64,000 nt of DNA, from contig CAKUGY010000006.1 in NCBI GenBank assembly GCA_934654835.1, positions 47,678-111,677 of the forward strand, read 5' to 3'. Positions 41,613 to 49,562 of this stretch are shown here, one piece after another. Source of the DNA: an uncultured Collinsella sp. GTDB lineage: Bacteria; Actinomycetota; Coriobacteriia; Coriobacteriales; Coriobacteriaceae. Position 1 is the stretch's first letter; each line of letters opens with the position of its first letter. The notes beneath the pieces are model-generated. The model had not been told where the DNA came from, searched no databases, and was given only the letters and a program-made list of their open reading frames with translations. The position numbers and the translations under genes were made by a program.

Positions 41613-42479
41613 CTAGCGGCCCGAAGCCACGCCCATGCCGTAGCCGATGATGAGGCCGTGCATCTCGGCGTAGTACGAATCGAGGCCGTTGCAGGGCATG
41701 ATAATCGTCTTGGAGTCGGGCCAGCGCTCGACAATGCGATCTGCTAGCGCCTGGGCACCTGCTTCATTCTCGACATGGTCGATAACGACCTCGCCGCCCG
41801 TAAAGCCCTCGGCTTCCATAGTATCGACGATCTTGGTCAGCATCTTCTTTTCCCCGCGAGTATGGCCGATCAGCTTGATCTCGCCTGCTTCGCTCGCCGT
41901 TCCCAGAACACGGATATTGAGCTTGTTGGCAATGGCGCCAGCGGCCTTGGGGATGCGTCCAGCCTTCGCGAGGTTCTCATAATTGCACAGGTTGAAGAGA
42001 ATCTTGCTGTTTTGCTCGAGGCTATCGAAGTAGACGCAGGCATCTTCAAATGAAACATCGGGATTGCTCGCCAGATAGCGGTCGAACAGCAAAAAGATCA
42101 GGTCCATCTTGCCGCCCGCCGCACGCGAATTAACCAGATGAATCTGACGGTCCGGATCCTCGGCGAGTACCATGTCACGCGCCGAGGCAGCCGCGTTGTA
42201 ACTGCCCGAAACGCCCTCAGAGATGGGCATGCAGATCGTCTTGTCGGCGAGCTTAAAGAGCTCGGCCCACTCGCCTACGCTGGGGCAGGCACTCGAAGAA
42301 GCGCTCGTCTCTGCCTGTACGGCGCAATTGAGCTCATGGACGTCAAGCGTGAGATCGTCGACAAACTCGCGCTCCCCCGCTCGGATCTTGAGGGGTGCGA
42401 ATGCAAAGGTGGTATGGGGCGCGGTCGGTTGCCAATCGCGGAGGTTGCAGCTCGAATCGGAGATAAGTGCCCAGCTCAT
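41613..42479 (-). CDS. DegV family fatty-acid-binding protein
   Basis: A 288-residue DegV-fold protein (ALISDSSCNL start, PISEGVSGSYNAAASARD, a C-terminal GYGMGVASGR). DegV/FakB proteins bind a fatty acid and present it to the kinase FakA for incorporation into phospholipid. No fakA gene is in the window. GAAAGGA lies before the ATG, and a -10 box TATAAT (minus strand, 42509-42514) lies about 30 bases upstream. Several DegV paralogues are typical per genome, so the ligand cannot be assigned. Confidence 0.88.
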   Translation of the reverse strand: MSWALISDSSCNLRDWQPTAPHTTFAFAPLKIRAGEREFVDDLTLDVHELNCAVQAETSASSSACPSVGEWAELFKLADKTICMPISEGVSGSYNAAASARDMVLAEDPDRQIHLVNSRAAGGKMDLIFLLFDRYLASNPDVSFEDACVYFDSLEQNSKILFNLCNYENLAKAGRIPKAAGAIANKLNIRVLGTASEAGEIKLIGHTRGEKKMLTKIVDTMEAEGFTGGEVVIDHVENEAGAQALADRIVERWPDSKTIIMPCNGLDSYYAEMHGLIIGYGMGVASGR

Positions 42480-42508
42480 AGAGGGTCCTTTCTAATTGTT
42501 TCTCAATA

Positions 42509-42514
42509 ATTATA
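42509..42514 (-). promoter_or_regulatory. -10 box TATAAT for degV
   Basis: A consensus TATAAT preceded by GGC on the minus strand gives a ~23-base leader. The -35 is weak. Further upstream (42544-42560) lies CTAGT-N7-ACTAG, reminiscent of the CTAG palindrome before the DUF1836 gene. Confidence 0.6.
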
Positions 42515-42590
42515 GCCATCTTGAGCTCCGATGAAGCTTGTATCTAGTATTGAAAACTAGCACGTGGCGAACGACGCGTCGACCGCGGAC

Positions 42591-42628
42591 ATAAAAATGA
42601 ACCTCGCAGCCCGAAGGCCACGAGGTTC
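42591..42628 (-). terminator. terminator of the FHA-merR-apt-NlpC run
   Basis: On the minus strand, GAACCTCG (42621-42628) pairs with CGAGGTTC (42599-42606) around a GGCC-TTCG-GGCT top, followed by ATTTTTAT. Confidence 0.9.
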
Positions 42629-42653
42629 ACATTCGTTTGCTGCAATAGATAAC

Positions 42654-43772
42654 TTAATAGCGCACGAAAATGTAGTTGTTGTTCATGCCGGCTGCAACGG
42701 AGCTGATGATAACGCCCGTGTTGTAGTCGGAGGCATGAATCATCTGGCCGTTGCCGATGTAGATGCCGGTGTGGTAGGAGTTAACCACAACATCGCCCGG
42801 CTGCGGATCGGAAACGCGGGTCCAACCCATGAACGTGCCGGTGGTGCCCAGGCGGCAGTAGCGGCCGGTGAGGCAGTAGCTTACAAAGCCGGAGCAGTCG
42901 AAGCTGTTCGGGCCAATGCCGCCCCAGGAATAGGCGCAACCGAGCTTGCTGTAGGCACGAGAAACGATTGCGCTTCCATTGGTGTTATCAGGGACAGGAG
43001 TGGGCGCAGGGGTTGGAGCAGGAGCGGGCGTTGGCGTGGGAGCCGGGGTGTTGCCGCCCTGGTTGTTGTTATTGTTGATCTGGCCACCGCTATTGTTGTT
43101 GGTATTGGTGTTCTCAGTCGTGCCGGCCGTCTCGGTGCTCATCGTCGCCTTGTCGGCAGTGCTGGCGTTAATGCCGGCCTGCAGTGCTGCGTTGGCCTCA
43201 GCCTCTGCGGCAAGCTCGGCCTGCAGCTGAGAATCAAGGGAGTTCACAATGCTCTGAGCCTCGGCTTGCTGAGCGTTGAGCTCGTCGACCTTCTTTTGCG
43301 TGGCGGCGACGTTCTTCTCCTGCTCGGCCTGCTTATCGGTGAGCTCCTGCTTGAGCTCCTTGACCTCTTGGATGGTCTGGGCCTGTTTGTCGGACACCTT
43401 ACCATAGTAGAACAGGCGGTTGAGCATGTCGCCCAGGTCATCGACACCGGTCAGAACCTGAAGCAGACTCAGGCCGCCGGTCTTGTACTCGCCGGCAACG
43501 TAGGTGGAAAGCTTGGCCTGGCCATCAGCGATCTCCTGCTGCTTTTGCGTGATCTCGCCAGCGGTCTGGTCGAGCGCCTGCGTCTGAGTGGCGAGCTCGT
43601 CGTAGATCTGCTGGGTTTGCGTGCCAATTTGCTCCAGTTTGGTGCGAGCAGCGGCAAGATCGGATGCGGTATCGGCATAGGCCGGAGCAACGAGGCCCAG
43701 GCCCAAAACACAAGCGAGGGTTGCCGTAGCAGCGCAGCGTGCCATGTTTTTGTGCGTGTTTGCTGTGCGCAT
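42654..43772 (-). CDS. secreted NlpC/P60 peptidoglycan hydrolase with coiled coil
   Basis: A 372-residue exported protein. A signal peptide (about 1-33, cleavage after AYA), a long coiled coil (about 35-210), an Asn/Thr/Pro-rich linker with PTPTPAPAPTP, and a C-terminal NlpC/P60 domain with catalytic Cys293 (FDCSGFVSYC) and His334 (YHTGIYIG). The architecture matches RipA/PcsB-type hydrolases that cut peptide stems during division. Activity is likely controlled through the coiled coil by a membrane partner such as FtsX (known for PcsB/RipC; inference here). It is last in the FHA-merR-apt run. Confidence 0.92.
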   Translation of the reverse strand: MRTANTHKNMARCAATATLACVLGLGLVAPAYADTASDLAAARTKLEQIGTQTQQIYDELATQTQALDQTAGEITQKQQEIADGQAKLSTYVAGEYKTGGLSLLQVLTGVDDLGDMLNRLFYYGKVSDKQAQTIQEVKELKQELTDKQAEQEKNVAATQKKVDELNAQQAEAQSIVNSLDSQLQAELAAEAEANAALQAGINASTADKATMSTETAGTTENTNTNNNSGGQINNNNNQGGNTPAPTPTPAPAPTPAPTPVPDNTNGSAIVSRAYSKLGCAYSWGGIGPNSFDCSGFVSYCLTGRYCRLGTTGTFMGWTRVSDPQPGDVVVNSYHTGIYIGNGQMIHASDYNTGVIISSVAAGMNNNYIFVRY

Positions 43773-43804
43773 GGAGCTTCCTTTCCGGTATCTAAGGGTA
43801 GCGG

Positions 43805-44335
43805 CTAGTCGACCGTTACCAGGCTAAAGAGCTCGACGTCCTCGTTGGAAGGCGTGAGCTTCTCGCGCGGGTTGAGAAACGCAAGCTCAAGGATACAACC
43901 GTAACCCACGAGCTTTGCGCCCATATCTCGCACCAGTTTACCTGTTGCCTCGACGGTTCCGCCCGTCGCGACCAAGTCGTCCAGAATCAACACGGTATCT
44001 TTAGAGGTGATGGCGTCGGCGTGGATCTCGATGGAATCGGTGCCATATTCGAGTTCGTAGCTCTCGCTCACCGTCTTGCGCGGCAGTTTGCCGGGCTTAC
44101 GTGCGGGAACAAAGCCGGCGCCCAGTGCGACGGCCACCGGCACGCCGACCATAAAGCCGCGGGCCTCGGGACCCACGACCTTGGTAATACCCATACCGGC
44201 AAAATGCTCCGCCAGGGCATCAACCATAGCCTTCAGGGCTTCGGGATTGCCAAAGAGCGGCGTAATGTCCTTAAAGACGACTCCGGGCTCGGGATAGTCG
44301 GGGATGTCGACGATATGAGATTCGAAGTCGTACAT
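43805..44335 (-). CDS. apt: adenine phosphoribosyltransferase
   Basis: A 176-residue enzyme with the PRPP-binding loop VLILDDLVATGGT and the N-terminal IPDYPEPGVVFKDITPLF typical of Apt. It salvages adenine to AMP. I chose the ATG at 44333-44335, with GAAAGG eight bases upstream, not the ATG five codons earlier, which overlaps that site. It lies 38 bases after the merR gene and 32 bases before the NlpC/P60 gene, suggesting one transcript without an obvious functional link. Confidence 0.93.
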   Translation of the reverse strand: MYDFESHIVDIPDYPEPGVVFKDITPLFGNPEALKAMVDALAEHFAGMGITKVVGPEARGFMVGVPVAVALGAGFVPARKPGKLPRKTVSESYELEYGTDSIEIHADAITSKDTVLILDDLVATGGTVEATGKLVRDMGAKLVGYGCILELAFLNPREKLTPSNEDVELFSLVTVD

Positions 44336-44373
44336 GGCGAAACCTTTCATGGGAAGCCGGTTTGCGGCAACGT

Positions 44374-45252
44374 TTATTTGTCCGCGTTGGCGGTTGCACC
44401 GTGCGAAGGGACGACCTTGAGCGGCTTCACGAGCGATTCCTCGTGAGAGGCCACAGGGGCGGCTGCCTCTTCGCTTTTGGCCTTGGTGGATTCGGAGCGT
44501 GCGATCTCCTCGTCGAGGGCATCGATATCGGCGTCCTCGACCACGGCGTTGAGTGACTCAAATACGCGGTTCTTGAGCAATGCGGTGTGTACGCCCTCGG
44601 TGAGATCGTGCAGCTTCTTAAATGCGCGCTCGAGCTTGGCGTCGCGCTCGTCGTCGGAGGTATCCATGCCGAGCATGCTCACGAGCACCTGCTCAAACAT
44701 CGAGGACTCGCGGTTTGCCGACGATACGTACTGGCGCAGGTTGCGCGGCTCGATATGGAAGCGCGACAGCTCGGAGCAGTAACGGATGATCGGGAAATCG
44801 CGGCCATCGACGAGCTCGCGGTTCTGTGGGCTCTTGATGATACGAATGAGGTCGTTCTCTGCCAGGGAGCGGATAAACGAGATCTCGACACCGAGCATAT
44901 CGGGAATGGTCTCGATGGGATGCAGCTTTTGCTTTGTCTCCTTGGGCTCCGTCTTGAGCGGAACATCGGACAGCAGGCCCACCTCGTAGGCGAGCGTGGA
45001 CAGGTCCGTGGCGTTTTCCAGGCGCTGCTTGATCACGTTGAGCGGCATGTAGCGGGTCTTCTGCAAGTGCAGGATGACCTCGAGGCGGTCAACGTCTTCC
45101 TTGGAGTACTGGCGATACCCCTTAGGCGTACGATGAGGGGTGATGAGCCCCTCATCTTCTAGAAATCTAATTTTGGAGTTCGAAAGATCGGGGTATGCGC
45201 CTCGAAGTAAATTGACGACCTGGCCGATACTCAGATAGTTGCGTTCGGCCAT
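44374..45252 (-). CDS. MerR-family regulator, FtsR-like
   Basis: A 292-residue MerR-type protein: winged helix near the N-terminus (LSIGQVVNLLRGAYPDLSNSKIRFLEDEGLI...GYRQYS), then a longer effector or dimer region and an Ala/Glu/Ser tail. Unlike metal-responsive MerR proteins it has no Cys cluster. The FHA gene directly upstream (3 bases) and pgsA-like gene beyond match the Rv1822/garA/Rv1828 neighbourhood of Mycobacterium and the FtsR locus of Corynebacterium, where FtsR activates ftsZ. Function by analogy only. Confidence 0.8.
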   Translation of the reverse strand: MAERNYLSIGQVVNLLRGAYPDLSNSKIRFLEDEGLITPHRTPKGYRQYSKEDVDRLEVILHLQKTRYMPLNVIKQRLENATDLSTLAYEVGLLSDVPLKTEPKETKQKLHPIETIPDMLGVEISFIRSLAENDLIRIIKSPQNRELVDGRDFPIIRYCSELSRFHIEPRNLRQYVSSANRESSMFEQVLVSMLGMDTSDDERDAKLERAFKKLHDLTEGVHTALLKNRVFESLNAVVEDADIDALDEEIARSESTKAKSEEAAAPVASHEESLVKPLKVVPSHGATANADK

Positions 45253-45255
45253 GCC

Positions 45256-45690
45256 CTACTCACCGGTTTCGATGCGCTCCGGCGTGCTCTCGTGATAGAT
45301 GAGCGTGAACGTACCGATCTGGACAGAAGAGCCGTCGTGCAGCGGGGCACCGTTGACGATGGCGCCGTCGACCCACGTGCCGTTGAGTGAGCCCAAGTCC
45401 TCGATGCGGGCGCCCAGGCCCTCGCGAATAATGCGCGCGTGGCTGCGCGACACGGTCATGTCGTTGAGGAAGATGCCGTTCGCCGGATCGCGGCCGATCG
45501 TGGTCACGTCATCCTCGAGCTCAAAGGCGGCGCCGGTCTGCGGGCCCTTGACGATGGACAGAACGGGTGCGGTGATGTGCACGTTGGCCATAAGATCGGG
45601 AACGGTGACATCGCTCGAAGGGACGCGAAATACGCAGGTGGCGTCGGCGGCCTTATCGTTCTGAGGCATGTTATTAACCATGTTGTCCAT
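45256..45690 (-). CDS. FHA-domain protein (GarA/OdhI-like position)
   Basis: A 144-residue protein with one FHA domain (about 44-135): IGRDPANGIFLND (Gly66-Arg67), SRSH (81-84) and SLNGT (101-105), all the phosphothreonine-binding residues. I start it at the ATG at 45688-45690 with AGGGG upstream. GarA/OdhI proteins inhibit 2-oxoglutarate dehydrogenase when unphosphorylated, but the ETT phosphorylation motif of GarA is not present here, so that role is uncertain. It forms a conserved pair with the downstream MerR gene. Confidence 0.85.
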   Translation of the reverse strand: MDNMVNNMPQNDKAADATCVFRVPSSDVTVPDLMANVHITAPVLSIVKGPQTGAAFELEDDVTTIGRDPANGIFLNDMTVSRSHARIIREGLGARIEDLGSLNGTWVDGAIVNGAPLHDGSSVQIGTFTLIYHESTPERIETGE

Positions 45691-45740
45691 GACAACCCCT
45701 AACATATCGCGGCTGGGCCGCAAAGAATGAACTGTATGTA

Positions 45741-45746
45741 ATCATA
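45741..45746 (-). promoter_or_regulatory. -10 box TATGAT for the FHA gene
   Basis: GGGG-TATGAT on the minus strand lies about 50 bases upstream of the FHA start; same GGG-TA signature as other promoters here. Confidence 0.5.
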
Positions 45747-45756
45747 CCCCAATGAA

Positions 45757-46461
45757 TCAGTCTTCGATTTCGGGGTTAAGAAAGTCGATGTCCTCGTCCT
45801 CCGGATGCGCGAGGGCGTGTTTAATGGCTGCCCCGCCCTTAATGGAATAGATGACAGCGGTGAGCATGGAGAAGATGACGCCGCCGTACACAAAGAAGAT
45901 GCCGAGCGGAACGGAGCTGCCGTTAAGGCCCGGGAAGGACGTGAGCGTGGCGGGCAGCAGGTGCAAGCCGTCCACGATGGGAAAGCCCAGCAGCATGAGC
46001 GAGAAGCCGGTCATGAGCAGTGCCGTGGCAATTTTGCCGGGAAAGACTACATCGATGGGGCGACGGTGGTAATGGCGCACGATGAGCGTGCCAATGCCCA
46101 AGTACACGTCGCGGCCGATAATGAGCACGCAAACCCAGATGGGAAGCTCGCCGCGGACCACCAGACCCAGAACGCCGGTAAACAGCAGCGCGCGGTCGCA
46201 GATGGGGTCCATCATCTTGCCGAGCCACGAGACCGTCTTGGTCATGCGGGCAATTTGGCCGTCCATCCAGTCGGTGGAGGCGGCAATGGCGTAGATGATG
46301 ATGGCGACGAGGCGATTATTGTCCGTCACAAACAGGTACAGAAAGACCAGGGTGAGGATCAGGCGCGTAAAGGTAATGAAATTGGAGATCGTGAAGATCT
46401 TATTCGACGGGTAATCGGAAGTGCCGATAAGCTCCTTTTTGATCTTCTTCTTGATGCCCAC
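45757..46461 (-). CDS. CDP-alcohol phosphatidyltransferase family protein (second PgsA-like)
   Basis: A 234-residue membrane enzyme with the CDP-alcohol phosphotransferase motif DWMDGQIAR...G-x3-D-x3-D (LGKMMDPICD) and about five spans. I start it at GTG 46461 because GGGGGAG lies 5 bases upstream and the -10 box is 37 bases upstream; the longer frame to 46551 would start before the promoter. It may be a PgsA paralogue or a cardiolipin or phosphatidylinositol-phosphate-type synthase; substrate cannot be set. It has its own promoter; the FHA gene is downstream with a separate one. Confidence 0.82.
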   Translation of the reverse strand: MGIKKKIKKELIGTSDYPSNKIFTISNFITFTRLILTLVFLYLFVTDNNRLVAIIIYAIAASTDWMDGQIARMTKTVSWLGKMMDPICDRALLFTGVLGLVVRGELPIWVCVLIIGRDVYLGIGTLIVRHYHRRPIDVVFPGKIATALLMTGFSLMLLGFPIVDGLHLLPATLTSFPGLNGSSVPLGIFFVYGGVIFSMLTAVIYSIKGGAAIKHALAHPEDEDIDFLNPEIED

Positions 46462-46497
46462 AGGACTCCCCCGCTGGTAAACGACAAAACTCTCGAT

Positions 46498-46503
46498 ACT
46501 ATA
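46498..46503 (-). promoter_or_regulatory. -10 box TATAGT for the second pgsA-like gene
   Basis: CGGG-TATAGT on the minus strand, giving a ~30-base leader to GTG 46461. Supports that start choice. Confidence 0.55.
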
Positions 46504-46580
46504 CCCGTTCCCGCGATGTCTATCCAGCGCAGCCATAGAGAGTCCAGACATGTGGAGGGCAATTCTGCCGCTGCATTAAG

Positions 46581-46614
46581 CAACGAGAATCAATTTAATC
46601 AACGAGAAGCAATT
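46581..46614. repeat. tandem 15-base repeats
   Basis: CAACGAGAATCAATT (46581-46595) and CAACGAGAAGCAATT (46600-46614), 19 bases apart, differ at one position. They lie between the tRNA-Pro terminator and the pgsA-like promoter. Role unknown. Confidence 0.55.
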
Positions 46615-46620
46615 GATTAT

Positions 46621-46655
46621 AAAACAAAAAAGGTCAGGCACTAGGTGCCTGACCT
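46621..46655 (-). terminator. terminator of tRNA-Pro
   Basis: A perfect 11-bp stem (46645-46655 with 46631-46641 on minus), 3-base loop, followed by a run of T on the minus strand (46625-46630). Confidence 0.93.
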
Positions 46656-46664
46656 GCAAACTTC

Positions 46665-46741
<77 letters not shown>

Positions 46742-46784
46742 AAGCTTTTGTCTGTTGCTCTGCTCTCGCTCGCAACAGGGAGTA

Positions 46785-46813
46785 TATTAACCCGAAACTT
46801 TGGCCTTGTGCAA
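46785..46813 (-). promoter_or_regulatory. tRNA-Pro promoter
   Basis: On the minus strand, TTGCAC (46808-46813), 17 bases, TTAATA (46785-46790); TATACT at 46781-46786 is an alternative -10. It lies about 44 bases before the tRNA 5' end. Confidence 0.6.
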
Positions 46814-46821
46814 GAACTTTT

Positions 46822-48033
46822 TTACAAATTTTGAAGCAAGTCCAAAATTGTATCTGCGAGCTGGGGTTTTGTTAGCACTGGAAGTTCTTGCGTGCCCGTT
46901 GTGCTCACAATCCAGGCCTTGTTGGTGTCCGTTCCAAAGCCCGAATCAGCGCGCGAGACATCGTTGGCGATAATCGCATCGCAACCCTTGCGGGCCAACT
47001 TGCGCTGCGCGTACTCCACGACGTTATCGGTCTCGGCGGCAAAGCCGATCACGCGGCGCTCGCCCTTCTGGCGCGACAGCTCGGCCAAAATATCGACCGT
47101 CTCGACAAGCTCGATGCAATCGAGGCGCTCGTTGGCCTTTTTGAGTTTGTGATCCGCAGGGGCGACAGGCGTGTAGTCGGCAACGGCAGACGCACAAATG
47201 GCCGCGTCGGCCGTCTGGAAGGCGCTCAGCGTCGCCTGGAGCATCTCTGCGGCGGTCTGCACGCGCACGCACTCAACGCCGCGGGGAACATCGAGCGATG
47301 TCGGCCCCAGCACGAGTGTGACGGCAGCGCCGCGGCGTGCGGCCTCCCCCGCCAAGGCGATGCCCATCTTGCCCGACGAGCGGTTGCCGATAAAGCGCAC
47401 CGGGTCGATCGGCTCATGCGTAGGCCCGGCCGTGATGACGATGCGCTTGCCCGCCAGATCCTGCGGGACGGGATTGAGCACCTCACAGATAGCCTCGACG
47501 ATGTCCCCGGGCTCGCTCATGCGTCCTGTGTCCACGTCGCCGCAGGCAAGATAGCCGCTACCGGGGCCAACCACATGCACACCGCGGTCGCGCAGCGTGG
47601 CCATATTGGCCTGAGTCGCCGCCGCTTTCCACATGCCGTTGTTCATAGCCGGTGCGATCACGACCGGTCGCGGCGTGGCGAGCAGCGTCGTGGAAATGAG
47701 GTCGTCGGCGATGCCGTTGGCCATCTTGGCGATGATGTTGGCCGTTGCGGGCGCCACGACCACCAGGTCGGGCTCCTGAGCGAGCGAAATGTGGTGGATG
47801 GGGTCGGAGGGGTCGTCGAACAGGCCCACCGCGACCGGCTCGTTGGTGAGCGCGCGGAAGGTGAGCGGACCCACGAACTCCGTGGCATGCTCACTCATGA
47901 CGACCTTGACGCGAGCGCCGCGCTTTTGCAGCAGGCGCACGATGTTGCACGACTTATAGGCGGCGATCCCGCCGGTAATGCCCAGCAGGATCGTTTTTCC
48001 CTCAAGTTGCATTGAATTGTTGGGTGCCGCCAT
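46822..48033 (-). CDS. coaBC: bifunctional phosphopantothenoylcysteine decarboxylase / phosphopantothenate--cysteine ligase
   Basis: A 403-residue fusion. The N-terminal flavoprotein decarboxylase (CoaC) shows GITGGIAAYKS, HHISLA, PAMNNGMW and the active-site Cys loop YLACGDVDTGRM. The C-terminal ligase (CoaB) shows ITAGPTHEPIDPVRFIGNRSSGKMG. Together they convert phosphopantothenate and cysteine to 4'-phosphopantetheine in coenzyme A synthesis. AAGGA precedes the ATG, 3 bases after the zinc-ribbon gene. It is the last protein gene of the minus-strand run. Confidence 0.96.
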   Translation of the reverse strand: MAAPNNSMQLEGKTILLGITGGIAAYKSCNIVRLLQKRGARVKVVMSEHATEFVGPLTFRALTNEPVAVGLFDDPSDPIHHISLAQEPDLVVVAPATANIIAKMANGIADDLISTTLLATPRPVVIAPAMNNGMWKAAATQANMATLRDRGVHVVGPGSGYLACGDVDTGRMSEPGDIVEAICEVLNPVPQDLAGKRIVITAGPTHEPIDPVRFIGNRSSGKMGIALAGEAARRGAAVTLVLGPTSLDVPRGVECVRVQTAAEMLQATLSAFQTADAAICASAVADYTPVAPADHKLKKANERLDCIELVETVDILAELSRQKGERRVIGFAAETDNVVEYAQRKLARKGCDAIIANDVSRADSGFGTDTNKAWIVSTTGTQELPVLTKPQLADTILDLLQNL

Positions 48034-48036
48034 CGT

Positions 48037-48756
48037 TTAAGCTTCCTTGCTCGGGAGCACCAGCAGGCGGTGGCAGTACGGGCAGTGGGTGATCTCGCTG
48101 CCGTCATGGTTAAGGTCGCTCATGGACGACGCCTGCAGCGCGGTGTGGCAGACCGTGGGGATGTTGCCCTGAATGGTCTCGACCGCCAGGCCGCGGAACT
48201 GCTTGAGCAGGCGCTCGTAGTCGGTGAGCACGTCGGTCGGCAGCGTGGCGGCAAGCGCGGTGCGCTCCTTGGTCGCGGCATCGATCTGGGCCTGCAGGTC
48301 GGCAGCCTTAGCGCGCGCGGCCTTGGTATCGGCCTTCACGCCTTCCTCGAACTTGGCAATGATGGCCTGCGCGCGAGCCTCACGGTCGAGCGCTTCCTTG
48401 TGAGCGACGACGACATCCTTGCGGGTGTGCTCGATCTTATCCAGACGCTTGGCCAGGGTGGCGAGCTCGTTCTCCAGGTCCTGCACCTCGCGGTAGTCGG
48501 AACCGTCGACGTGGCGCTTCTTGGCGGCCTCGATGGCGTTGTTGGTCTGGATCTCGGTGGTGTTGAGATCGTCGAGCTCAATGTCCAGGTCCTTGCGCTG
48601 GGCGTAGAGCTTGGTCATCTCGGACTTGAGCTTCACATAGGTCTTGCGCTTGGAAGCGAGCTCCTTGAGCTCCGGCATATTGGCAAGTTCGCTCTTGTTG
48701 CGGGCGAGCTCCAAATCGATCTGTTGCAGCTTGAGTAGCGTAGCGCCGGCGCTCAT
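48037..48756 (-). CDS. coiled-coil zinc-ribbon protein (C4-type, DUF164/CdsZ family)
   Basis: A 239-residue protein: a long antiparallel coiled coil (about 5-185) and a C-terminal zinc ribbon. Homologues usually have two CxxC pairs; here the second is intact (CPYC) but the first is reduced to a single Cys (PTVCHTAL), so three of four ligands remain, with nearby His possible as substitute. The start (ATG 48756, AAAGGAG upstream) overlaps the nif3 stop by four bases. The nif3-zinc-ribbon pair is widely conserved; the function is not settled. Confidence 0.85.
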   Translation of the reverse strand: MSAGATLLKLQQIDLELARNKSELANMPELKELASKRKTYVKLKSEMTKLYAQRKDLDIELDDLNTTEIQTNNAIEAAKKRHVDGSDYREVQDLENELATLAKRLDKIEHTRKDVVVAHKEALDREARAQAIIAKFEEGVKADTKAARAKAADLQAQIDAATKERTALAATLPTDVLTDYERLLKQFRGLAVETIQGNIPTVCHTALQASSMSDLNHDGSEITHCPYCHRLLVLPSKEA

Positions 48757-49562
48757 AAGTTCTCTCCTTTTGTCACAGTCCACCATTGGCAAGGGTTCAG
48801 TATTTTAATCGTATGACGGGGGTCGACCCCGGCGTCAACTGCAGAGTTCATCAAGATATCCACGAACGGCTCCTCGGAGCGATCGTGGCCGAGCAAAATT
48901 GCGGGCAGCCCGCGCAGGGCAAGGTCCTGCGCTACATGGTAGCCCGCCTCGCCGGTCACGATAACATCCGCGCCCGCTGCGATGGCAAGCTCTCCAAAGT
49001 CGCCCAGGGAGCCTCCCAAAATGGCGACGGTGCGGCACGCGTGCTCGGCTTCACCCCACACGCGCGGGTCGCTGCCAAAGGCCGCGGCGGCACGAGCGGC
49101 GAGGTCGCGCAGACTGCAGGGGCCGTTGAGGGTCGCGAGTGCGCCCAAGCCGCAGTCCTCGGGGTCGTTCACATGCTCCAGCGAGCTCATGGGCTCAGCA
49201 CCCAGCAGCTCACTCAGACAGACACGCGCCTCGTGCGAGCGGTCCAGGTTGGTGTGGAGCGAGATGATGCTCACACCGCAACGGGCTGCCTCGTACAGCG
49301 CCGCGCTGCACTGGGGATGTGCGGAATCTGCGGGGTAAAAGGCCTCGGGAGCCTTGATGTAGATAGGATGATGCGTCAGCAGCACGTTGGCACCGGCCTC
49401 CTGGGCGCGGTGCACGTTGGCCTCGGTAGCATCGAGCGCACAGGCCACGCCGGTAATCTCGGCTGCAGGGTCTCCAACGGACAGGCCTACGTGGTCCCAG
49501 CCTTCGGCATCCGCCTTGGGATAGCGCGCCAGCAGCGCACGTTCAAGCTCGGCGACAATCAT
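48753..49562 (-). CDS. Nif3-like dinuclear metal-centre protein (DUF34)
   Basis: A 269-residue DUF34/NIF3 protein with metal-binding LTHHPIY, HTNLD and the C-terminal GHDRSEEPFVD. The family has a toroidal hexamer with a two-metal site and has been linked to GTP cyclohydrolase I type 2 activity and metal insertion; actual function is unsettled. It overlaps the cysteine desulfurase gene by 4 bases upstream and the zinc-ribbon gene downstream. Confidence 0.9.
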   Translation of the reverse strand: MIVAELERALLARYPKADAEGWDHVGLSVGDPAAEITGVACALDATEANVHRAQEAGANVLLTHHPIYIKAPEAFYPADSAHPQCSAALYEAARCGVSIISLHTNLDRSHEARVCLSELLGAEPMSSLEHVNDPEDCGLGALATLNGPCSLRDLAARAAAAFGSDPRVWGEAEHACRTVAILGGSLGDFGELAIAAGADVIVTGEAGYHVAQDLALRGLPAILLGHDRSEEPFVDILMNSAVDAGVDPRHTIKILNPCQWWTVTKGENL

